Part shown: piece by piece, positions 1 through 13,207 of the stretch
How the letters are laid out: the number at the start of each line of letters is the position of its first letter
Position numbering within the stretch: position 1 is the stretch's first letter
Origin: Botrytis cinerea B05.10
Taxonomy: Eukaryota; Ascomycota; Leotiomycetes; Helotiales; Sclerotiniaceae
DNA length: 64,000 nt
NCBI RefSeq assembly: GCF_000143535.2
Contig: NC_037323.1
Coordinates: 496,001-560,000, forward strand
Reading direction: 5' to 3'
The notes under the pieces: model-generated
What the model saw: the letters and a program-made list of their open reading frames with translations, nothing else
What the model was told of the DNA's origin: nothing
Database searches by the model: none
Program-made: the position numbers and the translations under genes

Positions 1-650
1 GTTTACTTTTCTTTTTTTCTCTTTCTAGTTTGGGGGATATAAGAATATGAACCTGTTGATCAGATTTGGAGGAAATACCAGGCTGGAATATGGGGGATAC
101 GGATTGTGGGTAGTGAGGGAAAGAATAAGGAAATTCTTGAAATGTGCGAATAGGTGAGGTGGATGAGATAGGATAGGGGAGATGGGATTAAGTGAGGATA
201 TATTTGTAGCAATATGAAATACCATTCTTTTTAAGATTATTCTTTGGACTTTTGCTTCGCATGTTTTTTGTGATGAATTAATTGTGGTTGGTTGTGAATA
301 TGTGACGGATGTGAGGAGGGAATGTAATGTGAGTGGCGGAGTCAATGAATGATGGATGTGATGAATAAGTAAGTAATAAAGAAGGGAGGGCAAGTCAATT
401 CCTATTCCCTCCACCTTCCGTTATATTTTCATTCTCCTTTTCTTCTCTCGCGTACAGCTCTATTTTGGAATCCTGCAATGGAATGAAGTTATTGCTGTTT
501 TTTTTGTTTTTTTTTTTCTGGAAGAAGGAAGAGAGAAGAGGGGAGGGAAGTTGATTAAGGCCTGTGATATTGGGGGTTTCTATTACTTCTATTACTTATA
601 TTACTTACTTGTTGATTGCTATATGTGTTCTTGACTGGTGGGTGGCGGCT

Positions 651-753
651 AGAGAGAAGAGGAGAGAAGAGGAGAGAAGAGGAGAGAAGAGGAGAGAAGA
701 GGAGAGAAGAGAGAATGTTAGGTGTGTGTATGTAAATATATATGTCTTTCTAT

Positions 754-788
<35 letters not shown>

Positions 789-1156
789 TTTGTGTTTTGC
801 TTTATTGTGTTTTATTTTGTTATTTTGTTATATCTTTAGGTGGGTGGTAAGGAGTAGGTAAGGAGTAAGGAGATAGTGATGATGTTGATGTTGATGTTGA
901 TCTCTGGGAGGAGGAGTGGAAGTGGAAGTGGGAGATTTTTTTTTTTTTTTTTTTTGCTTTGCTTTGCTTTGCTTTGCTGGTGTAGGGTCGTCGTCGGTTG
1001 TTTTCTGGATGTGGAGTTGTGAAGTTGTAGATTGTGGGATGTGGTAGATTTATTTTATTGTTGAATTTTGAATTTTGAATTTTGAATTTTGAATTTTGAA
1101 TTTTGAATTTTGAATTTTGAATTTTGAATTTTGAATTTTATTCATCGATTTGTTAT

Positions 1157-1210
<54 letters not shown>
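651..1210. repeat. cluster of microsatellites
   Basis: Five different short tandem repeats lie within 560 bp: a 10-bp GGAGAGAAGA unit (about 651-715), a TTTA unit (751-792), a poly-T run followed by GCTTT units (about 937-978), about eleven copies of a 7-bp GAATTTT unit (1062-1139), and about eighteen TTG triplets (1158-1210). Apparent ORFs across them (for example a polyvaline frame) are by-products of the repeats. Confidence 0.95.
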
Positions 1211-4027
1211 ACTTTTAATTTAGGTCTTGGGTGGGATTTTTTCCCATTCGCTTCGGTACATGTCGTTGCGGAATACAGGATACGCTCGCTGTGCAGAATG
1301 AGATGTGAGGGTTTGGTGTAAGTAGGGAAAGTAGGGAAGGAGGGAATTCTATATCGAAATATTGAGAAAGTAGTGGGTTGGTATAGTAGGGTTTAATATC
1401 GCATGCATGTAAGATCTTACTTCCTGTGGTAAAGTGATTTGTTGTGTATGCTATATATATATGTACTTTGAAGTTTTGGGGCATGGAGAACTTGTATAGT
1501 TGGGTTTGACGCTGTGAAGGGATGTTCTTGTGTGTGTGATGGATCTTTTGGGTTGGAGGTTGAGGTTTGGAGAATGTTGGATTGTGATGAGTGGTATATG
1601 GAGGGGGGGAGGGGTATTTTTGTATAAGTTTCATGTCGTCTACTCGTTTTTTTTCGCTGTGTTTTTCATGAATCTGCGCTTCGCTGCTGTCTTTCTTTTC
1701 TGGTTCCTAATTTCGAAAGTCGGAGAGGAGGTGCGAACGAAAACTTTCTTTTTCTTGAATACCTGATAACAACTACCTTAATATAGGGAATTCTGCTTCG
1801 ATCTCATCAAGTCTTATGTTAGTCAGCTTGGGCTCAAATTTTAAATGTGCATACAGACTGATCTGATGCCATCTCGTTCGATATCTAAACTCTTTAAATC
1901 GCGCAATAAACAGATTGTGTTTAAGAGAGATTTGTATCGCGGGAAATTTCATTGTCAATATAACATTTTTATGTTGGTAGACTCGTTAAGTTCTCTGGTT
2001 ATTTATCCGTTCTTCTTGTTATTTCTATTATCATATCACCGAGATTCGATTTGGATTTCGGTATTTTAGCCGAATAGGAATTTTCGTACAAAATACTGCT
2101 CATTGGGAGTGATACGGAATTGACTTGTGAATATGGATAGGGGCTTCTAGACTAACTCCTGTTATATGTGGTTGCGAGTTGGCTTGATATTTTTGATTAA
2201 AAAATCGAGGGAATCGGGAGAGTTTATATGCTATTGTTAGGATACTGATTTTTACATTGAGGGCTGGTTTTTGGGCCTAATTGAGTCGTTCTATATGTGA
2301 CGGCAAGTGAATATTCTATTCCGCTTTATCAGGTATATTCGCGCGCTTCCTTTTTTTCTCGCATGCACCATACAACCCTCATCATTGCACAAGTGAAACT
2401 CTTATGCACTGTGTAAAGAGATATCCAAGACCACAAAGTCTTTGTGGTAAAAAAAGAAAAATTACTTATACTTGGGACATGTGAGAGGAGCGACATTGAT
2501 CAATACGCAAAGCCTTCCACCACGACTTCAGAGTTGAAACTGGATATTAATCAGAATAGAATGAATAAGCAGTCACTATTATCACCGAAAGAACGTTCCA
2601 TTACCGAAAATGACACTTGCTATTATTTGTAGATATATCCTCACCATCATCCGGTAAACACACGAGAGAAGGATGATATGCCACAGATGGAAAATTCTAT
2701 CTTGTGAACCAGCAACTTCAACTTTTTCAAGCTATGAGGCTATACATCACCTACCATGTGAGAACTCGAATTTCTCGTCTTGATTCCTTCTAGAGATACA
2801 TATCAAAACAAGAATGTCATATCTTTATATACCCCCTAGATTCCGAAACTCCCCCTGAGAGACTCTACGAACGGAAAAGCCCCTCTGCTCTCTAGAAAAC
2901 TGCAAAGTGAGAATATATACTAGAGACAGTGCATGATTCATCCCCCGCTAAATCTTTACCGGGAAAGTCGGGAACTTGGGGTATATAAATCACCTCACTT
3001 ACGAGGTTGAACCAATCAAAAACTTCAGTAATGCCGCCTTCGAGATCTCAATGGGGAGGCCTGCGGAATGTATGGGATAGAGCTGTCTTTGTATCGGATA
3101 ATGAGTATGCGCAAGTATTCTGCTCCGAGATCAGCATCCAGTGTACGCACCGCAGATAAATCATCACCGACTCCTCCGCTACCGTTACCCCCAAGTTTTG
3201 TTGTCAGGAAATTCTGTCTCTGCCTGTGAGAATCATTAATATTACCATCTATCTACTATCTAGCATTCTCACTCAAGAAGATATTACCAGATCTCAAACT
3301 CCGTCAAAAACACCTCAAGATTCCTCTAAACCCATATTTCCCCCCAAAAAAATAAAACAGCGCCTACTGTAGAATGCGCAGGAGGAGCACAAATCTCAGT
3401 ACGTCCATGACGAGTAGTTGTACTTTCATGTATGGATTTCTATCACCACAAAAGCTGTGTTTTTATAGAATTTCAAGGTGAAAAGACAGACAGATCTCTT
3501 AATGTTGAAACTTATTACATTTTCTTTGCCCTACCTCATCCCGTCTTACATCATCTCCCAGACGATGAAGCATCGAAAAAATACTATAAAATCCTCCACA
3601 AACCTTCTTCAAGAGATATCAACCCCCAATCAGCCAGATACCGAAGATGAGCAAGAACTCTGCGGCGAGGACTCCCGATCCGAGATTCTGTATGAGCTTT
3701 TCTCGAGTAAAGGAAGTGTATGTAGTGTATTTCCTACTGTATTCCAACTGGGGAAAACAACTTTTCTCGTTGTCGTGAAATTCAATTAAGTTTTGCGATA
3801 TTTTCCTTCGCGAAAATGCCAGTGGTAAGATTCGTTCTGCTGCGGTTTTTATCTCTCACAATTGAATTCTCGAAAGAAAGATATAACCCCCCCAGCTCTC
3901 TGAACTATCGTTGTCATATATACTCAAACTCATCTCTGCGTGTTCTCAAACAACATCTCGAATACTAAACATGCAAATCAACAATCCCATACAAGATCCA
4001 CACCCGTGAAACCACACATCTCCAAGT

Positions 4028-4052
4028 CCCCCCCCCCCCCCCCCCCCCCCCC
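4028..4052. repeat. poly-C tract of 25 bases
   Basis: An uninterrupted run of 25 C is followed directly by A. The minus strand is therefore a G25 run, able in principle to form stacked G-quartets. Exact length is prone to sequencing error. A second, shorter tract (11 C) lies at 33191-33201. Confidence 0.95.
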
Positions 4053-5304
4053 AAAAAAACAGATCCATCAAAATATCCATCAATCTTTCGTTCTTCGTCC
4101 TCTCCAGGTCCCAAAACTTCTAACTCTTCATATTTCAATACTTGAGCGTTCGTTAGACACGAGACCTGTGTGTTGTATTATGTGTTCCAGACTATCGAGT
4201 AGACATATCAAATACTGACCGTGGGACTGATGTTTCTTATATAAGCACTAAGTCCACCTATCTTTTCCGCAGAAATGCACAACCCTCCATTTTTGAGAAC
4301 ATATCGAGGAAAGAAAGAAAGAGAGAGAGGGAGGGGGTGGGAGTGTATAAGTATGGTATATAACCCCTCTCTCCTCTCTCCTTCCTCAATTCTTACCTTC
4401 CTGCACAAACAACTTCAAAGAGCGCATTAGAAGATGAAAGGAATTCATTGTCCAAGAAAAGATCTAGCCACGTAATTCAATCCATCCACACAACCCAGAA
4501 CCGGGAGTATCACGATGAGCCGTTCCTATTCATGACGGTGGATTCGTGCGGTGATGGTATGTTTGTATATGGTCATTAGTTATCGGTGATTAGTGATATT
4601 CCTATATATTTCCCCGTCGGTTTCTCATTTCGCGTTGTTAATTAATATTATTGTCATCAGATCCACAATCTATTCTTGATACGTGATATGGTTTTGGTAG
4701 ATAAGACGTCTAGCTAGCGCCGGGGAGGAAATTTTGAGAATAGGGAGTGGGGAGTTAAGAAGGAATGTGCGGCTGCTAAAGCCTGAGATGTAACCCAGTA
4801 TGTACCTAGTCGCCAATGAATTGGAGGGTATTAGGCTGGATGGGTGGATGGATATATATGTGCACATATATATATTCTCGAGGGTTGAGAAATACGCAAA
4901 GTGCAATCTCCTCACAACCCAAATAGAAAATTAGCGCGCATTATAAATACAGCCCAGAAAAATTTAAAATGTACATACGATGTATTTTCAACTAGTGGTA
5001 TCTTAAAACGAACTTAACGATTGTCTTTCTTTCTTGGAAATGCAAAAGTAAAGAGAATTAACTTTCTGTCTGTCTGTTGATCGCCATTATCTGCATCCAC
5101 CATCTTTCATCTTGCGAAACGTCTGCTGTCTTCCTACTATCTTTCGTCTCTTCTCTACACGCCACTATCATTATCCATCTTCCAAAAAATAACATCATCT
5201 CCCCACAATGAACTCGAGCAAAGAAAAGTTTGAGAAACCCTTCACCGATTCCCAATTCTCTCACTTAGTAGATACCACCACCAGCAGCCTCCACCAGAAC
5301 TCGT

Positions 5305-7814
5305 TTAAACAAGCTCTTTCTTCTGACCACCTACATCAAGCCCACTACTAACACCTCTCGTATCCAATTCCTGCTCCACCCACACCTCATCCTCAAACTT
5401 ATAAAGTTGAGGTTCAACCTCCCCCTTTCTCCTCAAAATCCACTTCCTAGCCCACCAAGGAAACTGCTGTTGAATCTGAAACTTCGCATGAGTTCTCGTC
5501 GGTACCGCAAACACATAATCTAATTCCTCCAGCGTTCTTTGTTTAGTCTCCGGGAGGAAAAAGAAAATTAAAGCAAACGCGACGAGATTGAGCCCGGCGT
5601 AAAAGCCGAATACACCTTGCGGTTTCATAGCAGATAACATGCGGGGAAGAGTGAGGGAGAGGACAGATGCCCAGAAATTGTTGGTGGCGACGGCCCAGGA
5701 CATTCCGATTTCACGATGGGACAAGGGGAAGACTTCGGCTGAATAAGTAAATGGGACGGGTCCTTCACCGGGGGAATAAGCAATGTCGAAGAGGTAGATG
5801 AAGAAGGCTACCATGCCGATATGTGCTTTTGAAGATTCGGGGATGAAGTAACAAAGACCCGCTGCGAGAAGAGTCCAGAACATTTGAGGGAATGTAAAGA
5901 GGAGAAGTGTGCGGCGACCAAAAGTATCGATTGTCCAGACGGCGGGCCATGCAAATATGAAATTGATAAGGCCGAAACCGAAGGAGGCGAGGAGGGCACC
6001 GATTATTGTTGCGCCTGCATTTTTGAAGATGGTAGAGGAGTAGAATGCAATGATGTTGACTAATTTTTAGATATTGGTTAGCGAGTCGTCGCATAAATTA
6101 CCCAGTTGAGGTAAAAGGGATCAGGAATTTAAAAGAATAAAGACATACTTCCACACATTTGTTGCGCAATCATGACAATGCCACTCGCCTGCGTTGCTCT
6201 CCTTAATCTTGGTACCGTGAATAACTCAATAAATCTCGTAAACATATTTCCGTTCTTCGCTAATCCACTCTGATCCAACAAACGATCTTCATAGTCCAAC
6301 TGTGCCTGGATAGAATATAAATCCCTCGCAGCCTGTAATGGCGAGTTTCTCAACCGAAGTAGCGATCGATATGCTTTCGGCACATTTCCCTTCTTCAATA
6401 ACCATCTCGGAGATTCGGGACAGAAATATATTCCAATAACAAGAGGAATTGCAGGAACAAGCGCAGAACCAAATTGTAATCTCCATGCCAATGCACCGGA
6501 ATGCACAAACACGAGATTAGCACATGTACCGAGGAAAATACCAGCAGCAGTCCAAACTTGCCAGGACATGACAAGACCACCGCGGATACTGGTGGGAGAA
6601 TTTTCGGCAGAGAAAACGGGGACAGTTACTTCTTTGAGACCCATTCCGATACCGAGGAGAACACGACAGGCCATTAGTTGACCGTAGGTTTGGGAACAGC
6701 CCATGCCAATTGGAGCGATGAGAGAAAAGATTGCTGCGACGAAAATGGTACCGCGACGACCAATGTAGTGGTTTACGGGGTCAGAAATCCATGCGGTACT
6801 GTGGAGTAATCTATCAGCTTTTATCGGGGAGAAATGAGAAGGTAAATTAAGAAATTCTTGGCGATTGACTGGCAGAACGTATACCACACTGCTCAGTTGC
6901 AGATACGGAACTGTCATTATATTTGGGATGAAAGAGAAGTCTTAACCGAAAACACTCACAAGAGACAGATAGCCATATAAGGCATTGCATTAATAGCGCC
7001 AATAATCCACGCATTCTTATCACAAGTACCTTGAGCTTCACATATAGGTCCTGTATCTGGAATACCTAGAGCATCTCCAAAGGTAAGATTTGCGCCATTG
7101 GCACCTATTATCATCAGTTAACATTTTTCGGGAAGACGTGTGTTCTCCAGAATTTACCTGTTTGATCCCACTATACGTCGCGGTTAGTATTTTTTCCAGA
7201 AGAGGACAACCCGTAGGGCGCATTTGAGAAGAGATTACTTACACCCTGAATAGCAGCAGCAACAGAATTCAGAATAATAGTCATGTAAAGTTGTTTAGGA
7301 TGTTTCCAACGATGCGTAACTTCCTCGTTCAAAACTCTTCGATCCTCATCATCAAGTTCGGTAATTTTATCCGCATGATGAGGACTTTGCGCAACAAGTG
7401 CTCCTTTGATTAAGGTTGGGAGAATATCAGTCAGATTGTGCTTGTTTGCAAATGTTTCGACGTCGGAGAGAAGTTGATGTTTGGGGATACCGATGAGGGG
7501 ATTTCGGATTCTGTGATGTGTTAGAGGAAATGAGGAACGGGGAGTAAGAGATGGAGATAAATATAGAGGCAACATACTCGCCAGTGGTATTGGCAGATAG
7601 TTGAGTAAGATCGATTCCTCCTTTACGAGGAACTTCTTTTTCTTGTGTTCCAGCTTCACCTTTCTCGTAGGCAGGAGCTACTTCGCCGGTATTACTGGGG
7701 ATGTTTGTTGTCGCACTATCAACAGTCTTGTCAGCATGCTTTGAAAAACTAGTAGCTCACAAATAATAGTTACCTTTGATCGTGCTTATGGTCAGGACCC
7801 AAGTCATCAGCCAT
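5305..7814 (-). CDS. MFS sugar/polyol transporter (seven exons)
   Basis: Predicted plasma-membrane sugar or polyol proton symporter of the major facilitator superfamily, sugar-transporter family. My model has exons 7814-7774, 7715-7578, 7510-7243, 7170-7158, 7104-6960, 6798-6149 and 6059-5305, giving 669 residues with every junction in frame. It starts [14 protein letters not shown] long hydrophilic N-terminus of about 140 residues precedes the first membrane segment. Family signatures are visible: a GRRGT loop after TM2, PESPRWLL after TM6, a QQMCGIN-type TM7 start, GRR after TM8, and [12 protein letters not shown] after TM12. The extended N-terminus and WDQTGANGANL segment resemble fungal inositol/quinate-like transporters, so the substrate is uncertain. 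The fourth exon is only 13 nt. The C-terminal tail is about 80 residues and cytoplasmic. No neighbouring catabolic gene indicates a substrate. Confidence 0.93.
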
Positions 7815-8904
7815 CTTGAATATTAATCTCGAATTTGATTACTCCAGAACAACTCCTTTCTCTTGGAAGATCGATATGTTTATATGAGCTTTGTGATCCC
7901 ATTACCAAGGCCGAGGACCGTTAGGATTCAAACAAGCATATTGTAGGCCAAGGCAGCGAGTGATCAAGTTATCAATTTCAAGAAAAAAAAGTGCGAGTGA
8001 ATCAGACGGGAACACTAGATTTAAAGGATGCCTGGCCGACCGAACATCCCATCCCGCATGAGCATGCACAAGGCTCTACAGATGATTCACCATCCCCAAT
8101 GAAACGTCGGTGATGGCCGCACCTACATGAAGTATTGTACGCCTCAAGTCCCCATAATCGTATATGAACCCTTCACAATGCATCTACAATTCACTCCAGA
8201 GCTCAAGCTACCCCGCATTCGAATCCCTGAAGCTGACACTCCAATCCAGCCAAACCCCAGACCTCACTGTGCAACCCCAGAAACAGAGTATCCCTTGGCT
8301 TCATTGAAAATCTTCGTGCATGCATGATTGTCATATTTGTGGCGTGAATAGCCTCATCTGATTTGATAAGGTTCTTTCAAAATTTGATAACGTGATCGTG
8401 TATCACCGGGCTCTGTCGGTCGTGTAAACATTTTGTGGTTGCATGGCCACGTTACATTTTAATTAAGTGGCTTGCAAACTTTTGTGATGTATGTCAAAAA
8501 AGCTCAGAAATGGCTCGAGAATGGTTATGATGAGAAAGTGTCAGCATGTAAAAGATGGAGATCCTTACTAAATGAATATGCATATTGAAGTCATGAATAG
8601 AGAGACGATTTTTCCGCCGGTGAAGGAACCACAGCTTATGGTTGTACAAAGAAGATATTCCTAATTATCTGCAAATAATTACTGAGCAAAATCAAAGACA
8701 TGACAAAATAACCAATCATAAATATACTGTAGTTTTCGTATGACAATAAATCGAACGATATGTAAGGAATCAGTAACCTTTTAGACTTTTCGAAACAATG
8801 ATTCAAATTCCATCTGCAACATCTGCAAGGCACCGGTTGAACTTTCCGAAAACTTTGTCATCGCGCAATGAATGTCTCCATTGAACTGTAATGATCGACT
8901 AATA

Positions 8905-8952
8905 ATGGGGGCAAGCCACCAAGACCTCATAGCTCGCTGCGCTCGAGACGTC
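8905..8952 (+). repeat. dispersed GC-rich motif, copy 1
   Basis: The copy begins GGGGGCAAGCC, has about ten extra bases, and ends CATAGCTCGCTGCGCTCGAG. The second half matches the copy at 12196 almost base for base. It is much more GC-rich than its surroundings and contains a short palindromic core (CTCGCTGCGCTCGAG region). Confidence 0.7.
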
Positions 8953-11900
8953 GAAGATGCTAAAGATTGAAGGTACACGTACTTTTTCTTTTTCTTTTCT
9001 TTTGAATAGTCTGCCTCCACGGTAGTGGCTCCCGGAGGGCCAGCGGAGCGTCACTCGTTCAAGACCACGGTTATGAATATCGGTGGATATCTAAGTCATT
9101 CATCTACCTAAGTGATCCATCCATCCCAGAATACTAACGTACATCTACGAAATTGTATGAGAAGAAGGGGTTTCGGGCTTTATCCACCATCCTACTAAAA
9201 GGTTGTAGCGAAAGCCAGAATAAAGCACATTCTGATTCTTAATCCCAAATGAACCCAACAGGATCAATTCAATCTGCCAACGCTCCGTTAAGAACAACTC
9301 CCTATGCGAGAATATGTTCCTGCAGTTCCTATTAAACTGCATCGTTGGAAAAGGCCAGAAATGTCGTCTGTATCCTACTGCTTTTAAGTCTATAAAATTT
9401 GTCTCGACGCGATCTCTCGTTCGTCTAACCCTTCGTGTCGACATGCCATAAGTATCTATTCAGGCCTCTGCATCGGCAGCCAACCCAATATATTCAAGGG
9501 ACCAGAGGACCTGCTTCAATGTAGTTAGTTCCTTTCCCCCAATCACAGAAAGAGGTGTACTTATCCCCTGCCCGGAGGGGTTGCCTCGATACTTTGGGCA
9601 GAAGTATGAGACAACCCAGGACTACCAACCATTAGGCCTGTCCTTTAACTCAATTCCCAAATGCCCTGACCATCAAACCACTAGAAAGTCCAAATCATGT
9701 ATAACCAAGAAGTTATCGAGCCAGGCCCATTCAAGAATCCGACAATGTAATCAATGCTACCCATAATAGACAAGCACTAAGCTTTGACACCAACACGAGA
9801 TGGGTCCCATCATGGACACTGAAGTACTTTTCATCATCAAAATGAGTGATCTAAAACTATACCAATTTGGTGCAACGACTTTAGGACAGTCTATCATCAC
9901 ATTCCATCATTCGCGCTTTACAAACAAACAATTCCAGAGCCAACACCTTCATCAACCCATACATGAATTGAAACCCTTTGTGAAGTGATCATCTCGATTC
10001 GAAATCACTTTAGCGGCGGGCGACATAAACGATCAAATACCTCAGCGTAATTCGAAAAACCTCTCTCTGTTTGAAAAGTATAGTCCACGAAGATAAGTTT
10101 TTGATTCCTCTGCAAAGAAGCAGGGCACAAACGGACAAAAGACATCAACAAAAGCCGTGATCATCTCTAACAGTTACGAAAGAGGAAAAGTGGTGGCAAA
10201 CATCCGAAAATGTTGTCCCAAAATACCGGCGTCTTCCATCACTCTAATGTATGTTGTAGAGGAGAAAGTTAATGCGGTGATCGTAGTTACATTCAGATGA
10301 ATGACAAAGCCTATGGCTGATACCGCGGCAATGGTCTTGAGAAATGACTGCGTACATAAATGTACGAAGCATTGAAATGAGAAAGGTTGGAGACAAGATT
10401 CACCCCCAAAAGAAGTAGAATACAATGGAAACGGAGTAATCTCACTATTACAGAACCATGTTGACTCATCTCTCTAGATGTTCATGACAAAAATATCGAG
10501 AGACATTGACTTCCGGAGCATGGTAATACGATTTTCTTCAAACGATATAGCGTTTGAAGGACAATTCTTCTTGCAATCTCCATTCCCAAGACCACCCACA
10601 GAAGTGAGTTTTTAGTCAAGGAAATGTATAGAGATGTACAATCCGAACAGCCTGTTTGTAATCTTCAATAAATATTCTGCTCAGTCTTTGCCCCTTGGAT
10701 ATCCTCGTCATGTAATCTTCGAGAGTGTATAGAGAAAACGAGACGATTCGTAATAGCTTAGATGAAGACCCTCATGATACCTTCTCGCAGAAGAACCAGT
10801 TCCATCTCAAATTGTATCTCCTTTCTCAAATCAACTGGCATTATCATCGAAGACAACCATATCGATCAAAGACGTCCAGCCGATTTCCCTGACGGAGCGT
10901 CCCTACGCAGGCTCTTACTGGAATAGCTCATAGCAGAAATCAGTTTTATCGTCTTTCGACATCTGGACTATTCATTCAACATTTCGACCTTTTGTACATT
11001 CCTCAATCGCGCAACCTTTCGGCTTCACAACGTTGGTCCGAGACAAAATTTCTATTCAGAAGAACAAACCTAAGCCGCAAAGCTTGTAAACCGGCAGTAT
11101 TCTTAGGGTTAAGTTCTGAATCGTATGATTCCTTTCGGAATATCGATCCAGAGTCTGTAGGGTAGACGATATACTTGGTTTGTAAGGTGAGAGAGGGGTT
11201 TCGAATTCGTCGCGTTCAATCGAGGTATTTGGTGTCGTAAAGGTAAGCTCGTTGCTATATGATATGCGAGTCGAGGTTGAAGCTCTTCTAGTAATAATCC
11301 AATGGGAGGGCGTAGGTGATGAGTTCTGGAGGTTTTTGTGAGCAAAGAATTGCAAATGACAATATAAGAGGTGATGATGTTTTTTCTTGGTCATGACGAT
11401 AGGAAGGGGAAGATGTAGGTCCACGCGTTCGCGTAAGGCTGGATTTCGACGCGACACGCTAAATGATAGCCTACAATTTTAACCGTTAAGCTTCAACCCC
11501 TTATTAGCCTCAGGCCTGACCAATACTAGCTAATAGGTATTGTCCAACAGTTGGAATTTTTGGAGTTATATTTGTTAGGTATGTAAGCTATAAATTCCTC
11601 TCCTTTTGTTGAGACCTTACTTTCCATTCATAGGTACTGAAATAGCAATCATTTTGTCCCTACTCTTATTACCTTTCTCTTTTCACTGCCATCGTACATC
11701 TCACCTCACACAAAAGCTTGCAGTGAGGAATACGAGATGTGCAGAGTAGAGTAAGCTGAAAGTTTTCAGCTTAATCTTATAGGCTCCGCCATGATTTCGA
11801 ACGAGGAAAAACATCTACATTGATGTATGTAAGTATGGTAGCTCGGTGGTCAAGTCTTACCCAGTCATATTAGAGTACGAAGCTCAAGCTCTTTTGGAGG

Positions 11901-12195
11901 AATTTGGGTGACGACGCAGCTTATTGAAAATGTCATCCAGGAACAGATCCATAACCTTATATCCTTATGAGGAAATTTCCATTCTCGAAGGGGCTACATA
12001 GGATGAACTAGGTAGGCTCTTAGGGGGTGTATTCTCTGTCCACACTCTGTCGTGCTGTATATATGAACTTTTGAGAATTCTCGTTCTCGTTTGTACGGTA
12101 CCAAAAAAGTGGTTTTCTCCTGTACCGGTGTTACATGAGATACCGGTACTCGTACTCGATACAAGAAACACGATCTAGAATACGAAGGTATTATT

Positions 12196-12233
12196 ATGGG
12201 GGCAAGCCCCCATAGCTCGCTGCGCTCAAGAAC
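12196..12233 (+). repeat. dispersed GC-rich motif, copy 2
   Basis: GGGGGCAAGCCCCC can fold into a tight hairpin. It is followed by CATAGCTCGCTGCGCTCAAG, shared with the copy at 8905. The two copies lie 3.3 kb apart in the same orientation inside an otherwise unremarkable desert. Confidence 0.7.
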
Positions 12234-13207
12234 ATCTGGGTCTTTTTCCATAGTAAAGTCAGCACATACCATACACAATATAGTGGATAGCCCCTAAACC
12301 TTGTCACAACTACGCCACAATGAGTGTTTTCCGTGTTTTCAGATACGCATAAAGTACCACCGTACGTCATCCACTCGAAACATTTGCTTCACACTACTCC
12401 AAAAATCTCAGAGTTCTCTCCAGTCTGCACATCTCAACTGTGAACGATTCCGGATTATACTTTGTAGTTCAAACGACATGATTCGTAAGATTCAGGAATC
12501 AGCCCCAATGGAGGCTGTTTGGAGATCTAGGCCGTGTATCACGATTTCCCGAAAAATAAGGAACATCTTGAAACCGCCACGTTTTCAGGGTTTGCCAAAT
12601 CCTGCGGAGAATCCCATTGTGACATGCCATTACTTCCCGAGTAAACCTAATCCGAACGATCCAATCCAAGACCTCACTATTAGTTTTTCCATCTGAAGTG
12701 GAGCCTCGAAAATGTTAAAATGTCCCAAGAATAGCTTGCTGGTGGCCGTGCGTCTGTTACAGATTCTTCGAGTATCCTTGTTTAAGCGTCGATAGAACGT
12801 TCCAACTTCCAAGATAGGCTCGTCTGAAAATCTTCATCAATGGCATACACGCGTTCTTCTAAGTTTACTTACTTGTTATATCAAGCTAGGTTAGGATGAC
12901 ATGCATGACGTGAAGATAAGGAGCAAGCTGGGTGTAGGTTATCTCAAGGTGTGTTCTTCTTTCCTATTGCTTAATGTGATTGTCTAGACAATTCTCCTAT
13001 ACACTCCTTTTTTGAGTAATTGTCTCATTTGTCTATCACTACCCTTTTTCTTCACTCTTTTAACTTGACATTCTTGGAGAACTTCTATCCTTACCTCTTT
13101 ATCATTTGATATGCACGTCTTTTCTTTCATTACAATATTTTCATAATACCACTTTCTTTCGTATCACCACCACTTGCCTCTCATACCATATACTTATCAC
13201 CACCGCC

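Larger units (their letters stand above)
1..5304. other. long non-coding stretch rich in simple repeats
   Basis: I see no gene here. Open frames on both strands are short, low in complexity and follow simple repeats. The stretch is dominated by microsatellites up to about 1.2 kb, then by ordinary AT-rich DNA with T- and C-rich runs. It may be the regulatory or long 5' leader region of a gene outside the left edge, but nothing in the sequence proves that. A 42-codon ATG frame at 3031-3159 shows no recognisable domain. Confidence 0.6.
7815..13207. other. 5.4-kb intergenic desert
   Basis: No gene is supportable. The longest minus-strand frame (11056-11457, usable ATG near 11394) gives about 112 residues with no domain, and its composition looks like non-coding DNA. 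The stretch contains two copies of a GC-rich dispersed motif (about 8905-8952 and 12196-12233). The final 200 bp, pyrimidine-rich with CT tracts, is the probable promoter and leader of the mannosyltransferase gene. Confidence 0.55.

Noticed and set aside
1124..1321. ORF with a long polyvaline run
   Set aside because: It is a translation of the TTG/GTT microsatellite.
3031..3159. 42-codon ATG frame (MPPSRSQWGG...) just after a TATATAA sequence
   Set aside because: It could be a tiny gene or an upstream ORF, but length, lack of any domain and surrounding non-coding composition give no support.
6787..6959. A possible extra exon between sugar-transporter exons 5 and 6 (open frame through this interval)
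   Set aside because: Joining 6960 directly to 6798 gives the family-typical AICLFTAWISDP; including the interval inserts unrelated residues and breaks TM1-TM2 spacing.
9003..9075. tRNA-like stretch with GTTCAAGACC
   Set aside because: The supposed T-arm does not pair and no matching acceptor or anticodon stem can be drawn.
11056..11457. Minus-strand ORF of up to 133 codons
   Set aside because: The 5' end lacks a convincing ATG context, the product is low-complexity and basic, and no splice partners or family features appear.
13106..13207. N-terminal extension of the mannosyltransferase
   Set aside because: It begins at a TTG; the ATG at 13208 has a near-perfect context and places the membrane anchor at the usual distance.
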